Shown here: positions 21,693 through 34,759 of the stretch, piece by piece
Position numbering within the stretch: the first letter of the stretch is position 1
Layout: each line of letters starts with the position of its first letter
NCBI GenBank assembly: GCA_011317545.1
Contig: WUJK01000015.1
Location: 310,001 to 374,000, forward strand
Direction of reading: 5' to 3'
DNA from: Coniella vitis
Taxonomy: Eukaryota > Ascomycota > Sordariomycetes > Diaporthales > Schizoparmaceae
Length of the DNA: 64,000 nucleotides
Notes under the pieces: model-generated
What the model saw: only the letters and a program-made list of their open reading frames with translations
Databases searched by the model: none
What the model was told of the DNA's origin: nothing
Translations under genes and position numbers: made by a program

Positions 21693-24600
21693 CGCTGGTG
21701 GGGGTTGTTGAGGTCTGTCGTGAGGATCAAGGGCCGATGGAGGCTGATGGCTGCGTGCAACCGCGGCGCGGGTGAGTGGAAAAGTCGGGGCCGCGCGGGA
21801 TGCTAGGACGGGCCAGTTGACGGGGCCCTGGATGGCAGTGGGTAGATTGGCGGGGCCGGCAGGGGCGGTACTATGTATCATAGTGTGTACATACCTTGCC
21901 ACTGTAGAAGTAACTCACTGCATATCTTAGGCTGTGACTCTCTCTCTCTGCAGGCGGCGCCGCCATGTACGCGAGTGCGGCCTTGGGCTGCTTGGGTAAG
22001 CTGGTGCGGGCTTTTAGCGCCCGTAAGAGCCACTGGCTAGGGCAGCTGTGAGATCTCTTTCAGTGGTGCGGTAGGAACGCGGGGGACGCTATAGCACACT
22101 ACAAGCGCCCTGTCTGCCTGCTATCGTACTATTATGTAGTGATGTGGTTGAGAGTACAAACACCTCTCGAGTTGCGACCAACAACAGCGTTGCCATAAAA
22201 GAAGATATCACGCCAGCCAGGCAAAAGCAGTATCATGATATTGGTGCCCCCAGCGACAAGCCCTCGCCAGTGGTCTGACATTGGATATCTTTCTGACGTG
22301 ATGAATACGGTCGAGCCTCATTCTGGCTCTTCCTGTTTGGTATTTTGGTGGGTGTTACACGGCAGTGGTGAGAGACAGCAACAGCAATGTGATTTGCGAG
22401 CGTGGAACGAGAATTGGAGAAGCCAGCAGATGGTGTTGCGTTTGTTGGCCTTGCTTTGCGCAAGCACTCGACTGTCCATATTCTGGTGTCTCTCCCCCCA
22501 ACCCAAAATATGCATGCGTTCATGGTGTGTATTTATAGAAGCAGCGAGTAAAACTCTATTGGTCTTGTGTGTTTCGAGTGATTGATCAACGTTGTTGATC
22601 TCCGTGGGGGCCATCCGCTTTGTGCATTGTACTATGTATAGAGGCGAGCACTTAACCGGCCTGGCGGCCTTCTGTGGATGGCCAGCTTTTTTGGGTGTGT
22701 TTGAGGATGCACAACGACGCCATAGCACCGCATTGTATCTAGAAATGCTGGCAGAATGCAAGAATCGCCACCAGCAAGTCTGACAGCCGACTGACAGTTG
22801 CACCATTTCAGGGTCTCGTGGAGCCTAACTCAGTAGCGCCGTCCTAGAATCGATTCTCTCTTATCGACCGGACCGAGACCTTGGTCGACATTGGAGCTTG
22901 CGTACCAAGATGCGTGTATCGAATTTCCCGTCTGTGGCTTGTACGTAGATAAAGTTTGTAGGTATTGACGGCAACCCAAATGCACAGATTGCACACCACC
23001 GAGTATGCCAATCGACAAGATGAGACGGAGCCTCCTGCGTATGCGTTCGAAGCCTTTTTTCCAGCTGATTGACTGACGAGAAATGAGGGACACGCGTGTC
23101 GTCTTTAATGGACAGATAACGAGCCGAGGGGACAACAAAAACTTGTGGATCACATCATTGCTATTGTTTACCTCTCTGTTTGTTTGTTGGTATTGTGCGT
23201 TACTCTCGTCAGTCAAGACAGTATACTCTGTGAACTGTCGTGTCTCGGTGGGAAAGCATTCGTTGTTGGTAGGAATATGCGTGAGCCGTGCTATATCTGA
23301 TACAAGACAGATCCAGCTTCGAACACCATCTGTCAGTCTTGCCAATTGCCGAGCCAGGCTGCCAGGGCAGAAATACATAGTACATAATAATCGGCACGTC
23401 GGGCACGCTGTGGAGTTGTTCATTCGGACGGCGGCCTCTGGGCGGCTACGTAGTATGTACATGTGCACCACAGAGTCAACGGTGGATCGCGTTACCAAAT
23501 ATACTCTTGGTATCAGTGCCGGGGGCGCACAGCCCGGCCAGCTTGACCGGCCAGCCAGGCCAGCCTAACTGATTTCCGTAGTCAGAAATACGGTCCAGGG
23601 CCTAAGGACAATGCGCATCAACTTTTATACACCTTTACCTTGTCCTACTTTCTTTGCGCCACTTGACTGATTGAATCCGGGCCACACTCTTTTCATACAT
23701 GTTAATTGAATGCTCATATAGAGTACACAGTACCTGCAATAGCTATGGCTGAGATTTGATACGTCAAGAGCAAGAACAACAGCACAAGGAGCAACAAGAG
23801 TGACGCAGTTGCAGTGTCGGGTCTCCCCTGGTACCTGACTGCTGACCAGCGCTGGCCTGCTTTGCTTTCCCCGGGTGTCCTGTACTATGTATCACTCGGG
23901 CTTTGCGGCCCGTCAGAATTCCGCATACCAGCAATGGAGCATAAGAGTGTTTTTCCGTGCTTTGGCTTCTTTCGAGATATTTTGACCGCTTATGCAAGAA
24001 AATGAAAGATTGAGACGTGTTCTGCGCTGGATATTTCAAGTTTTGAATCCAGCTGCAGCATAAAACACAGGGGTCGTAGCAGCGTTGTGAAAACAGGCAG
24101 CACTCTCACCATCTGAACCTTCTGTTTAACACACTAAGCCGCTATTCCAGCAACCCTTCTTCAGTGCTGTTTCACCCCAATGTCCAGTTTCCCCGCCCAG
24201 CGTATTACAAGTACTGTACGTACCCGAGTCCCCGAATCCTCAAGTACCCAGGTGCCTCAATATCTTATATACCTGCTCTGGGCGTCACCAGCCCTGAAAA
24301 AAAAACCCAAATTGTGCATCTGTTGCATCGATCCTCCGCAATTCGGCACTTTTATCTTGTTGCCGTTGCATTGTACATGAAGATTCTAAATCCACAGAGA
24401 GTACATATGGCGTAGAGCGAGCAATGCGGAGTTTGCCAAGGCACAAGTCCAATATCGCCTGCAGTGCCTGGTACGCACCTGCCCCATGCTGATCTGCAGA
24501 GAACAAGTGTTCTGCACTTGTAGAAGGGGGACCCCGGTCCCAGCTGTCCACTAATTCCAGTCGACCCCTTGGCCTGTGCCACGCTACTGCACAGTAGGCA

Positions 24601-25779
24601 CCGCCTTCCTCACAATTCTTTTCTCCGTATCCGCCGACCCTGCGCAATCTGCAAGACTGCGCCCCGGGGAGTTACAGAGGGTTGTTTCCTTTACATTTAG
24701 TACTCCATACTGCAAGAGAAATCAGCCATCTGCGCGACCCTGAACAGCCTGACAACGGGCTTGTCGCGCCAGTCTTTTCAGGCAGACAGCGCTGCTTTTG
24801 CACGGCCGCTGCAACCTCTCCATTTCCACTCTCCACCTACCATTTCACTAACCACCCGGGCACTTAGCACACCACTACCGCCGGCCTGCTCAGCCAAACA
24901 GCCAAACGACGAACAGGAACCCGACAAAGGGGAACCGACCAAGAAGACGGAAAAGAAAAAGGGACCAGGGGGTGAGACGCTGCCATTCGGTCGGCGCTCG
25001 CTGTTGTTGCTGCTGGTGCTCCTTCTTTCTTCTGTGTTCATTCGCATTTCACCACTACCAACCAAAACCAGCCAACCTGACTTGAACATCCATCATCGTC
25101 ATCGCGACTATTTCTCAACATCACGACCATCACATTGTGGCTGCTTCCATCTTCCAGCAGTGCCGCCCGCCACTTCACCCTCATCACCCCTGCCTGCAGC
25201 CCCGGCCTCCATCCTGTCACTACCAAGGCAGCCCGAACCACCAACAGGCAGCTCTGCCTCTCTCTCCATTTCTCCTTCTCTTTCTCGCACTACTGTACGG
25301 GCATCGTCGGCTGTTGGGCTAGTAGCCTCTGGGCGATTGATCCTACGCATTGTTCTGCTCCTCGACCGCCGTCCAACGGCTCCACTCCCCAGCCCAGCTC
25401 TCGACTGTCCGCTTGACTCGCTGGCTGTCTTCTCTGACACCGACAATCCTCATTAGCCGTTAGCTACAGGCAGTCACACGCCACTGTTCGCTTGTTGGCT
25501 ACCGCCTTTGTCACCTTGGTTGGCGGCAAACCCCCTCCACCCATCCACCCTTCCCTCCTTCAAAACCAACCCCCCCCCCGGCAGCCTCGATTGCGACTTT
25601 TAATCGACTCCTCCACCTAGGAGTCGATCCCCAACTCGCCCGTCCTGGCTCCACGCGATACTCGGCGGTCCCTCCTTTCCGCCGAGCCTTCAGCCTTTTA
25701 TCGTCTCGACGACAGCAGTACCGACGGCGGTTTCTTTCGAAGAGAAGACACCGCCCCTAGCCCCCGCCCACGCGCCAAC
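21693..25779. other. Four-kilobase divergent intergenic region between the PP4 subunit and UPF0658 genes
   Basis: No convincing gene. Copies of TACTATGTAT or its complement occur near 21869, 22630, 23373, 23451 and 23883. The last kilobase (24750-25779) is C/T-rich, typical of a fungal 5' leader, and contains a 231-codon open frame judged spurious. A TC-rich block lies at 21930-21955. Confidence 0.5.
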
Positions 25780-27017
25780 ATGAACAGAGACAGCTTCAAC
25801 TTCCTGGGTGGGCCATGGCCCAAAGCCTTCTTCGCCGTCATGTCCTTGCAGGCCATAGTAGGCCTCATCTGTGAAGCGTAAGCCGTTTCTTTGGGCTGTC
25901 TCTGAATTCGAGGCCTTGCGCTGCCGACGATTCTAGTTTACTAATTTTGACTGCTGTGGCTCTCGCTCTCTAGATACACATTCGCCATGTTCCAAACACA
26001 TCTTACCGACAAGGAAGCAGCAAGTGCCAGTGCCGCTACCCAGTACAAGACCATTCCGACCTTCCTGACTCTGTTCATCTTTGGCTTTTTGTATGAGGTG
26101 CTCCTCACTTGGGATGCCCTGCGTCTCAAGAACACAATTCAAATTATCGGTCTCTGCATAGCAAATCTCGCTCTTTTGATCTACACGGCCATTCAAATCG
26201 ACCAGATTGAGACGGCTATCGACGATTTGGACACCGCTGGAGCACTTTCTGGAGAGTATGAGACCTCATCAGGAAAAGAAGTTACAGCGTCAGAAGCACT
26301 CTGGGACGAGATTCAGGGACCTCTGATTGCTATACCCATTGTGTTGGCCGTCGTCACGATCATGTTGTCCTACTCTGCGTGGAAGTTGTACCAGGCCTTT
26401 GCGTGGGATATTCTCAAGCAGATTGGCGCTGATTACAGAATGAAGAAGCGTTTCCTTCATTATCAGGTAAGCGTGCTTGACAATGCTTTCCGTCATCGCC
26501 CTCTGGAACCGAGGCTCATATTCCCTCCAATTAGATTTATATTGCCCTGCTCAAGTTTGACTTCTTCTTCTTCCTGGGATTCACTGTTCAATTCGTTGTC
26601 ATTGTTGGCGGCTATGGCAAGGCTGAGTACTACGCCACAATCGCTGCCATGCCCGTGACGGTTCTCATCCTTTTGGCAGCTGCCTATTGTGTTCGACACG
26701 AAAACAGGCCCGGCTCTTACAGCATCATCGTTCTATACTTTGGAGGTCTCGCCTATTTCATCTTCAAGCTCTTTCGCATCTATCAACATGCTCAGCAATA
26801 TATGCCTGTGCGGAAGAGTTTGACGGCTTTTGCCGTCTTGGCCATCTTGCTGATCATTTGCACCATTATCAACGCCTTTTACTGCATCAACAATTACGAC
26901 AGCGGCCTCAAAGTGCACCTGCTCAGTTCGAAACAAGCTCCCGAGAAGAGCGACGACGGTAGCCTCGACATGCACCATCTGAAGTCAACAGTGCCCACGA
27001 GGATGACCATTGACTAA
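25780..27017 (+). CDS. UPF0658 family Golgi multi-pass membrane protein
   Basis: Exons 25780-25877, 25974-26466 and 26535-27017 give 357 residues. Donors are GTAAGC in both introns, and phases (2, then 0) fit. About seven hydrophobic segments can be seen, including AFFAVMSLQAIVGLICEAY, FLTLFIFGFLYEVLL, IIGLCIANLALLIYT, IAIPIVLAVVTIML, FFFFLGFTVQFVVIVGG and AVLAILLIICTIINAFYC. The segments around MKKRFLHYQIYIALLKFDFFFF and KSLTAFAVL..CINNYDSGLK are the hallmarks of the family represented by an uncharacterised Golgi protein of fission yeast. The C-terminal 40 residues are hydrophilic and cytosolic in appearance. The molecular function of the family is unknown. The model is well supported because each splice rejoins a hydrophobic helix or a conserved motif. 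Confidence 0.9.
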
Positions 27018-28640
27018 GGAAAGGGGACACAATTCATCTTTTGCGCTGCATACGTAGTGCGAATTCTGAATACATGCTGGATTACGGTTGACGACGTAAT
27101 GACCGACGCATTCGTCTTCGAGATTCCCATCCCTTCAGGAAGCTCGGCATCTGAAAATGACACCAGGGGCCCTGGCTCAACCGATCGCGGAATAGAGAGA
27201 CGACGAGAGCACGAAACCTGATTTATACTACTACATATACTTTTTTCCCTCATCTTTTCTCCTTCTACTTCTATAGGATATATCCCATTATTTCAGGCAG
27301 AGTTCACAATCTGTCTCGGCGTTCTTGCAGGTCTATTCCCCGAGTGGATTATGGGACAGCGGCGTTCAGGGCAGGAAGACAAAGTGTCGTTTTGGCTGGC
27401 TTTGCCGCAAAAGTAAAAACAAGGCGCGAGCAACAGCGTGCGTGCCTTGCAGGTTCGAAATATCTGGGCAGGCCATCAGAGATGCGGACGGGCGGCAGAT
27501 GAAGGTCAAGGAGGATGAGGAATGGGAGGGACGGATGTACAGCATTCTTTTTGGACAGCAAAGTTGTTTTTGTAATTCTATGCCTTCTCCTTCTTTCTTT
27601 TCTGCTTGAATTTCCGTTTTTTATCTCCTTTTCCAGTGTGAGTGGTATGCTTGCTACTGTTTGATACCAATCAATCTATTCTACGAAGCAACTTGTCTGT
27701 GCCAGTGGAGCAAATATCAACATATCTTTTTGTGCTTACACGCTATCTTCTCGTATACTCCTGTGGGGGGTTTTTGTGAGTGTGTGAGTGTAAGGGCAAA
27801 GGACAATATAGCTGATCTGCATGATCCCAGACCTTGAGGCATCAGTTACATAGTATCGTTCTGCTGGCGTACTTGCAGTACTTGCTGTACGGTGTGTATA
27901 ATGTATCGACAATGTATAAGCTGACTACATGGTGAGATCGTTTTCAGGTATGTATGTGATTACCGTAAGCCAGGTTTTCCAGCTGAAAGAGAAGACAAAA
28001 AAGTAGGGGGGAAAATAGTAATTTGAACCTCGAGGGTGTTTTTGTACCATATGCCAAGATTGATAAGAGTTTGCTGGACTATTGTTTCGATGGATAGGTA
28101 CACAGAAAGGAAAGCTTGATTTTCTTTCTTCCTTCCCCTTGTCTTATGTTCACGTATGCATATACGTACGTGCGGAAAAGTGTTGTCCTAGAGCGATATG
28201 AGTCACCATGAAGTCTGCGAGGAAACACAAGGAAAATACAAGAATACATCATCATTGATTGGTTATGGTATAGTCTTTCGCTATGGAAGTCTTACTGGAT
28301 TGGACTTAATCTCCTTCTTCACAAGGAAGAGAATCCTTCTTCGCTGTCTTGAACAAGAAGCATCGCTGTTTGGATAATCTTTGAACTTATTTCCTTTCCT
28401 CTTATAGTCAGTAGCTTTTGTCCGAATACTTCGCTGAGGAAGACATTGCGCGACACCATGTCTCGTTGCCTAGTCAGAATCTACCCGAACACAGTCATCG
28501 TCATATTCAATTCCCTGCTGGGCCTGCTCCCACGATGCACGATACAACTGACCCATCTCACGATTTAAACAGGTAAACAAGTTTATTTGCTCCATGGACG
28601 GAAAAGACAAATGATGAGGAGCCCAATCCAGCTTACCAAT
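27018..28640. other. Intergenic stretch, no gene recognised
   Basis: This is the convergent 3' region of the UPF0658 and GID2 genes, AT-richer than the coding parts. GGTTCGAAAT at 27452 looks like a tRNA B-box, but no tRNA cloverleaf can be drawn around it. One TACATAGTA-like word lies near 27849. Confidence 0.45.
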
Positions 28641-30138
28641 CTAGAGTATAATCTGTTTTGCGTCCCGCACCTGCCCTTCTACGGGACAGTAAGGACATTT
28701 GAGCCGTTGGTGGCTCCGGACAAGGTTCTTGAGTGATTCCTTGGCCAGCACGTGGCCACAGGGCAAGACCATGGGCGGATTTCCCTCTGTTGTCTGCTCT
28801 TTCGACACGGGGCAGACAAAGATGGAGTGGTAAATCATGCTGCGCGGCAGGGGAGTCTCAAAGGCAAGCTCGCTGTCTGTTGTCCAAGAGGCGCGCGCCA
28901 CCGTCATTTGCTCAACATACTTCATAAGCCGCGGAAGCGAAATGGCGCCGGCCGTAACGGCTACGTAGAGAGGGGACTCGGCCGAGAGACCGAGCAGCGA
29001 GCAGAACTCGCGGGTGAACGATGCAGCAATGTCCTCGAAGCTGCCATCGCTGTGTGCGTCGGCTGCTGCGAAGAGCGCAGCATAGGGCGAGTCGGGCAGA
29101 TTGGCCTGGAACACGAGTGCCGACGCCAGCTGGGCGATTTCTCTGGCATGCCGGTCGGCGAAGCGCGGGAAGTTAGACTGCGCGTAATGCATTGCTGCAG
29201 GGAGACCGCTTCCCTCCCTGTCGCCTGTCTGGAGCTGTTGTTGGATTAGATAGATGTATTGTCGCTTGCACAGCTCGAACTCGAGGTCGGACCCGCGAAG
29301 CTCGAGCGCCTCTGTGTTTTGATGTGCCCATTCGATTGCAGGCAAGAGGTTGTGGTTCTCGAGCTCAGACAAAATCGAGTACATGGTGGCGAACTTCTCC
29401 TGTAGCTGGTGAGATTCGAGACGCGGCACGGAGCCGTCCAGTTCGCCGGCGGTGTATGGTGTATATGCAGCAGCCTGTACGCTGCTCAGATCAGGTATTG
29501 TGTCGTCACCGTCTTGTTCCACCTCTGCGTCCATGTCGGTATCGTCGTCGGGTGCCACGGGTCTGCTTTGTTGTGCATTCGTAGGTGCTGTGTCGGATGC
29601 ATCGTGTACGCCATCGCCCTGTTGAGCTTCTTTTATGAACGTCGAGGCAACGCCAAACTGGCCCTCGCGCAGGAGGTGCCAAGTGATTGCGCGGTTGATG
29701 AGTTCTGTGTTTTTGGTCATGGCGTTATCGTCGGTAGGCAGAGCCCGCGCGGGGAAGGTCCTGTTGAGCATCTTGACAGAATCTTTGCGAACTTTGTCGA
29801 CCTTGCGCAGGTCCTCATTGATGGCTTCGAAGCCTTGCTTGACTGGGTTCTGAAGTTTGGTGAGGGCGATGCTCGCCGTGTGAGGGTCGGAAGCTGTGGG
29901 TCACAACGCAAACAAGACCTGGTCAGCGGGTAAAAGGGCATCGTTCGCTTCGTTTTGTGGCAGGTGAGAAGGCAGGTTGCTGCTGAACTAGGTACAGACC
30001 TTGTGCTACTTGCTCTCTTGCTTGGGTGAGAATCTCTATAATCTTGTCGACATCCTCGACGGCTGCTGTGAGGCGCTCCGTCGTGCCGTTGGCCAAACGG
30101 TCGAGCTCGCTGAGGAGGCCCGGAATGTCCGTGTCCAT
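28641..30138 (-). CDS. RMD5/GID2-type subunit of the GID/CTLH E3 ubiquitin ligase
   Basis: Exons 30138-30000 and 29893-28641 give 463 residues. The intron starts GTCTGT after CAAG, a weak donor, but it gives the conserved join REQVAQ-ASDPHTASIALTKLQNP. After the N-terminal helical region, INRAITWHLLREGQFGVASTFIKEAQ corresponds to the LisH-like segment and EKFATMYSILSELENHNLLPAIEWAHQN to CTLH. The CRA region follows. A degenerate RING (about 407-449) reads CPVSKEQ...VLPCGHVLAKESL...LKCPYCP. Rmd5/Gid2 provides one half of the heterodimeric RING of the GID complex, which in yeast ubiquitinates gluconeogenic enzymes upon glucose recovery. The reduced zinc ligands are normal for this subunit. It is divergent from the STB6-like gene with about 0.9 kb between start codons. 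Confidence 0.93.
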
Positions 30139-31041
30139 GGTATTGATTCTTGCTAGTGCGATACAAGGTGGGTGTGCGCGATGAGGAGGTGCAGATTGAA
30201 TTACAGACAAAGGTAGGATGGTTGCAGGTTGCAGGTAGTAGAGGGAGTGGAGTGGAAGAAGCAATGATGGGCACGTTGTTGGTGATGGCGGGGGAGAGTG
30301 ATGATACTATATAGTGTAGCCGGTCTAGGAAACTGGAAGAGTCTCAATGGAAGGGTGGCAGGTGGGTAGGACTTGGACCGAGGGTAATGCGCTAGCCGAA
30401 GCCGGAATACCTTTCTCAACATGTTAATGATGGACTTATTGCACAACCAGATAAGATGTTAGACGTTTATCACACAACACACAGGCCAGTTGCCCTCCAC
30501 ACGCTCGGTCGTGAATCTCTGGAAACCATCGTCCATGGAACCCCTCCCTGCTGACTTGGAGATACTTGACGCGGTACCGTGACTTACAGAGTGCCAAGCG
30601 CTAAAGTCGATCCAATACAGGCATGCCCCTACTGAAGCGACCACCCTGCCAGCTCCTGCTCGCCATAGCACCCCACCCACGCCCACCCAACCCACCTAAA
30701 CATACGCTGTCAGGCCCAAGTCTGCAGCCCCCTATTTCATCTTTCCTTGCAAAGGTAGAGTGACGACAACAACAACGTGCAACTTCCCCGTCACATGTCT
30801 CGTCCTGTCGTGTTTGCACAGTGGCCAGCATACAACTTCAGCGCCATGATTGCCCACTGAACAATGCCGACCGGTCGCCACCCACTCTGTCCATATTGAC
30901 GCTCTTTCTTGGTTCTGCTCCAACATGCGTCCAACCTTCCAGTCCCGTTACCGGCTGCAAACACACAACCTGTCGCAGGCACGGATATAGAAGGCGCCCG
31001 CGTCCCGAAGGGCATTTGCAAATTTGGCTTCGCACGACACC
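30139..31041. promoter_or_regulatory. Bidirectional promoter region between GID2 and the STB6-like gene
   Basis: The two start codons face away from each other across 0.9 kb. No ORF with domain content lies here. Specific binding sites were not identified. Confidence 0.5.
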
Positions 31042-33793
31042 ATGTCCTCCAAACAACCTCGCCCCGATGCGAGACCCCGGAAAGATGAAGCGCTCGCCCA
31101 TTGGAAAAAGGCGGCTCAGCAGAACCCTGCCTTGGGCAGCGCAACAGTCCCGACGGGCATGCCCAGGCTCGATGGCTCGCTCTCGGTGGAAACCACCTCA
31201 CCTGCCCTGCCTTCTGGGCCAGACCGTCGAAATATTGTCCTTCCAGACCCCGTTGCCTTCAGGTGGGCAGTCCCATTCTGGCGTTCTCGGTTTGAGGGAG
31301 ACAAACATGTGGCTAATCGTCTCACCACCACACAGATACCTCGCTGAAGACCCATCTGTTCAGGTCGTCGAAAGTCGAGGTGAGCTGTGTGGATACGAAC
31401 TCTACCTCGTCGAGCAATGGGCATGCTCTCGCCAGTCTCCCGCCCTTGTCATTGCTACGTATACCGGGGACCCAAAGCACACGGTGGTGGTGGGCGTGTT
31501 GGCGGTTCCAGCAGACAGGAATGACTGGTCACCGCAGCTCAAGCTTTATTTCAATGCCATGCAGCAATACCACGCGCGGCCCAAAGAGACGGACTTGGGC
31601 GAACTCATGGTCACGAACCTGAGCAACTTTCCCTCTGCGCTCACAGTCATATCTATCCCGGATGGTGACATGAAGAAACACAGACGAGCATTCATCGTGA
31701 ACGAAGACCTTAAACGCATGGGCTGTTCAGGACGGTCTGGTATGACACTGACGGACCCCACGCCGGCGACTCAGGCCAAGTTCTATGCCACGTACAAGAT
31801 ACACGAGAAAGTTCCTTTTTTCGAAGCCGTCCTGGATCTCGTGAAGCTATGCCAGGTGGCCCTCTTTATCTTCGGCATGTTGGACTATGGGTATATAGAC
31901 GGTTTGCTGTGCGATGCGACCGAAACAGCGATCGGCAATTGGTGGACAGAGGTTGGCTCCGAGTATTACAATATCGAGCCCACAGACGGCATACTGGGGC
32001 CTTCGACCGTGGCAGCCTTGTTGGGTACGCTGATGGGCGCAAGGAACCGGCTGAGTTCATACGGCGCTCCTGTCACCAAAGATGTCTTCGATATCGATCA
32101 CACAAAGAGGGCCATTGGCCACTTTCAGAAGTCGCAGAAACTGGAAAAGACCAGGAGACTTGACAGGCAAACGCTGCTCAAGTTGCACAAAGTAACTGCC
32201 AAGGCAGCTGCCGGCGAGGAGTGGGGCGTACAAAAAGCCATCAACTCGACTGTATCCCAGTTTGGCAAGAGAGGAGAGATTCTGAGCGGCGTCATTGGCA
32301 CACGGGAGAAGGCTGGTATCAGCGAAATTGAAACAGTGGATATTGACAAGTTCAAAGAACTGGTCCATGGCGAACGGTGCAAGTGGCTGTGGCGCGGCAA
32401 ACCTCGGAGAGTGCCTCACGAGCACCACGACCGCTCTCTACCGGACATGACCAACCTATTCGGCAAGGAGGAAGAGAAAGAGAGAGATCCACAAAAAAGC
32501 AAAGACAAAGACCCGACAGGATCTAACCGCAGTGTATCTTTCCCTCTTGAAGACTTGGAGCCCTCGCTCAAGACGCGAGAGACGACCAACACCCTGTATC
32601 CGACACCTACACCGAGCTCGACCTACGCAATACCGGACAGCGCAACAGATGGAGCACTTCACAAGCAGATGTTTAAGAGTGTGGCAGACCGCGTGAGCGA
32701 TGCCCGTTCAGGGCTCGGTCGCATAAGGGATGCCGTTGGTGGGGGCCTCAAAAGTCACGGTAACCGACCCAAAGACGAATTTTCAGAAGCCTCTTCATCG
32801 ACACCCGGAGTGGGAGGGCTGGTTCAGTCAGCAAGTGGTTTTTCGAGCCCAGTGGCCTCTGGTAAGGTATTCACGTGGCAGAACAAGCCTCAAGAGTACC
32901 TCAACGCATTCCAGAAGAAGCACCCGGATAATATACAGGCTGCGAATGAAGTTTTGCAGACGACATCCCAGGCAACTCCTGCAGCAGTATCGTCACAGCT
33001 ACTAGAGACTACACGCAAGAGCTTAGAAATAAGCGAGGAACTGGATAATGTTCGCAAGGAAATAGTCGGCCGCATGTCGGCCGCTCCCTCGAGCGTTGAC
33101 GAACGCGACCTGCTTGGCCCGTTTTTGCAGGCAGAGCGCAATAGAGACTCATCCTACCCGGTGCTGCAAAGACGACACAGTGTAGCCACACCAAGCCATC
33201 CACTAACGCATACACCAAACGAGAATCGGTGGCCGCGGCGGCTTTCTTTCAGTGCAGCTGCAGAAGCGGTATTATACTGGGACGAGATCGTCGACCTGGA
33301 CGAAGAGGCTACTACTCTCGAAGAGCAACGCGCTAGCGCAGAGTTTATGCAAACTCTGTATGGGCAAATACTTGGCGTCCAGAGCTCTCTCTCGCCTTGG
33401 GTCGCTGCCAAAATCAAAGATGTCGAAGCGTTGGAGGAAGCCTACAAGGGTCAAGATGAAAGTTTACAACAAGCATATTACGCCTTTAGCGACGAGCACC
33501 ACCGCATGAAACAAAACTCAACCGAGATAATTGCTGAAGAAAAGGGCAGAGTCACCATGGCGATTAAGGATGTCGAAGTGCAGGCTGCCAAGTTAGACTA
33601 TGAGGTTAATGCCCTTCTATCAAAGGTGCAAGATGTCGAGGATGGCATTGCCGGCTTTGAGGCGAGCGTTGTTGAGGTGGAGAAGCAGGCCGAGGAGCTC
33701 AAGAAGCAGCTCGAGATGGAGAGTTTGCTGCATTGGTTGGTGAGGACATTGACCGGAATCGGCACTGGGCCGAACATTACAAGGGAGGATTGA
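31042..33793 (+). CDS. STB6/STB2-like protein (Sin3-binding family N-terminal domain, C-terminal coiled coil)
   Basis: Exons 31042-31262 and 31336-33793 give 892 residues. The intron (GTGGGC...CACAG) rejoins the conserved LPDPVAF-RYLAEDPS. The first about 350 residues match the fungal Stb6/Stb2 domain: GYELYLVEQWACSR, FVI/ALVIATYTGDP, VVVGVLAVP, KLYFNAMQQYHARPKET, GELMVTNLSNFPSALTVI, IPDGDMKKHRRAFIVNEDLKR and GILGPSTVAALLGTLMGARNRL. Then come a charged, Ser/Pro-rich linker and long coiled coils (about 740-870, with a break). In budding yeast the Stb proteins were found as Sin3 interactors; a similar role here is only inferred. Low-complexity stretches rich in Lys/Glu lie at about 490-520. The family call is strong; the biochemical function is open. 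Confidence 0.88.
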
Positions 33794-34347
33794 TTTTCGG
33801 CGCGCAGTATATATGGTGATCTTGCACCACAGCTCGTCATCCGAGAACCATGGCAGACAGCGGCTTACAATACCCATTTGATCTTTTTTCGCGAGCATAG
33901 AACATTTCAGCGTCATCAAAAACCGAACATAGTTGGCAATTCAACCGATTTTTTTCTTTTCCTGTTCGGGAATGGAGAGTATCTATACCACAAATATCAC
34001 AAACCCATCCCAATGGGTATCAAGTCCTATGAACACGTATGCGCCCATCTCCAGAGAGGCTAATACCCATAGCCCATGCCACACAGATTGCATTCCGCGA
34101 ACGCTTACTGGAGCCCCATACCTAGGTACCTTGCTCGGTCGACTTCGCGTTCTACATTTTGCCTCTGTTGAAGCCGGAGTCACGGCAACCGTCCTTACTC
34201 AAGAACCTATAGGCTGGCTCGAGCCCTTGGTGTCCCGTCACCTATGCCATCCAAGATGTTTGAAGAATGCGCTCAAGCACGCTTAGCGTACTCGCTATGC
34301 GCATTGCCAGTGCTGGGCCATAAGTGAATTCAACTCGTCGTTGACGT
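33794..34347. other. Convergent 3' region, no gene recognised
   Basis: This is the shared 3' flank of the STB6-like and TIM10 genes. It contains TACCTAGGTACC at about 34121. Nothing else is recognised. Confidence 0.45.
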
Positions 34348-34759
34348 CTATCGACCCCATCCAGCACCACCAGCGGCTCCGCCTGCCGCACGCGCCTGCT
34401 CTGCTTGCATGATATCCGAGACTTTTTGGTGAACACCAAAGAATTTAGCGGCGCAGCGGTCGAGACAGACGCTCTCGCCCTTGTTGAGCTCGCCCTCGCG
34501 ATAGTCGGTGGGGACACACTTGGACTGGCAGATTTGGTTCAGGCTGTTGTTGTTTGCAAATTAGCAAAATTGTCTGTCAAGTACAGAGTAGCTACACTAT
34601 GCGCCGAGCAGGCGCAGAGGGTGAAAGTTTGCGTGAAGAAGTTGGTGCATGTCTTTCGTACCGGTTCTGCATCTGAAAGACAATCTTCATCTCAGTCTCG
34701 ACGGCTTCAATCTTCTCTGCCGACGTGGGCTGGGGGCGGCCGATTCCAAAGAAAGACAT
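34348..34759 (-). CDS. TIM10: TIM10, small chaperone of the mitochondrial intermembrane space
   Basis: Exons 34759-34662 and 34543-34348 give 97 residues. Splicing (GTACGA...CAACAG, phase 2) joins MQN-RLNQICQSKC. The protein begins MSFFGIGRPQPTSAEKIEAVE, characteristic of Tim10, and has the twin CX3C motifs CQSKC and CLDRC at about 39-43 and 61-65 with GELNKGESVCLDRCAAKFF between and after. The tail is Gly/Ala-rich and ends WGR. Tim10 forms a hexamer with Tim9 that escorts hydrophobic carrier precursors to the inner membrane; the cysteines form disulfides through the Mia40 pathway. It is too short a gene to be seen in one frame, because the intron is 118 bp. Orthology is strong. Confidence 0.95.

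Noticed and set aside
22830..23498. A 222-codon minus-strand frame in the 4 kb gap.
   Set aside because: No recognisable domain, no flanking splice structure, overlaps a plus-strand frame of similar length.
24761..25456. A 231-codon plus-strand frame in front of the UPF0658 gene.
   Set aside because: Low-complexity Ser/Pro/Leu composition in a C/T-rich leader; no domain. At most an upstream ORF.
27452..27465. GGTTCGAAAT, a tRNA B-box-like word.
   Set aside because: No A-box at the right distance and no cloverleaf arms can be paired around it.
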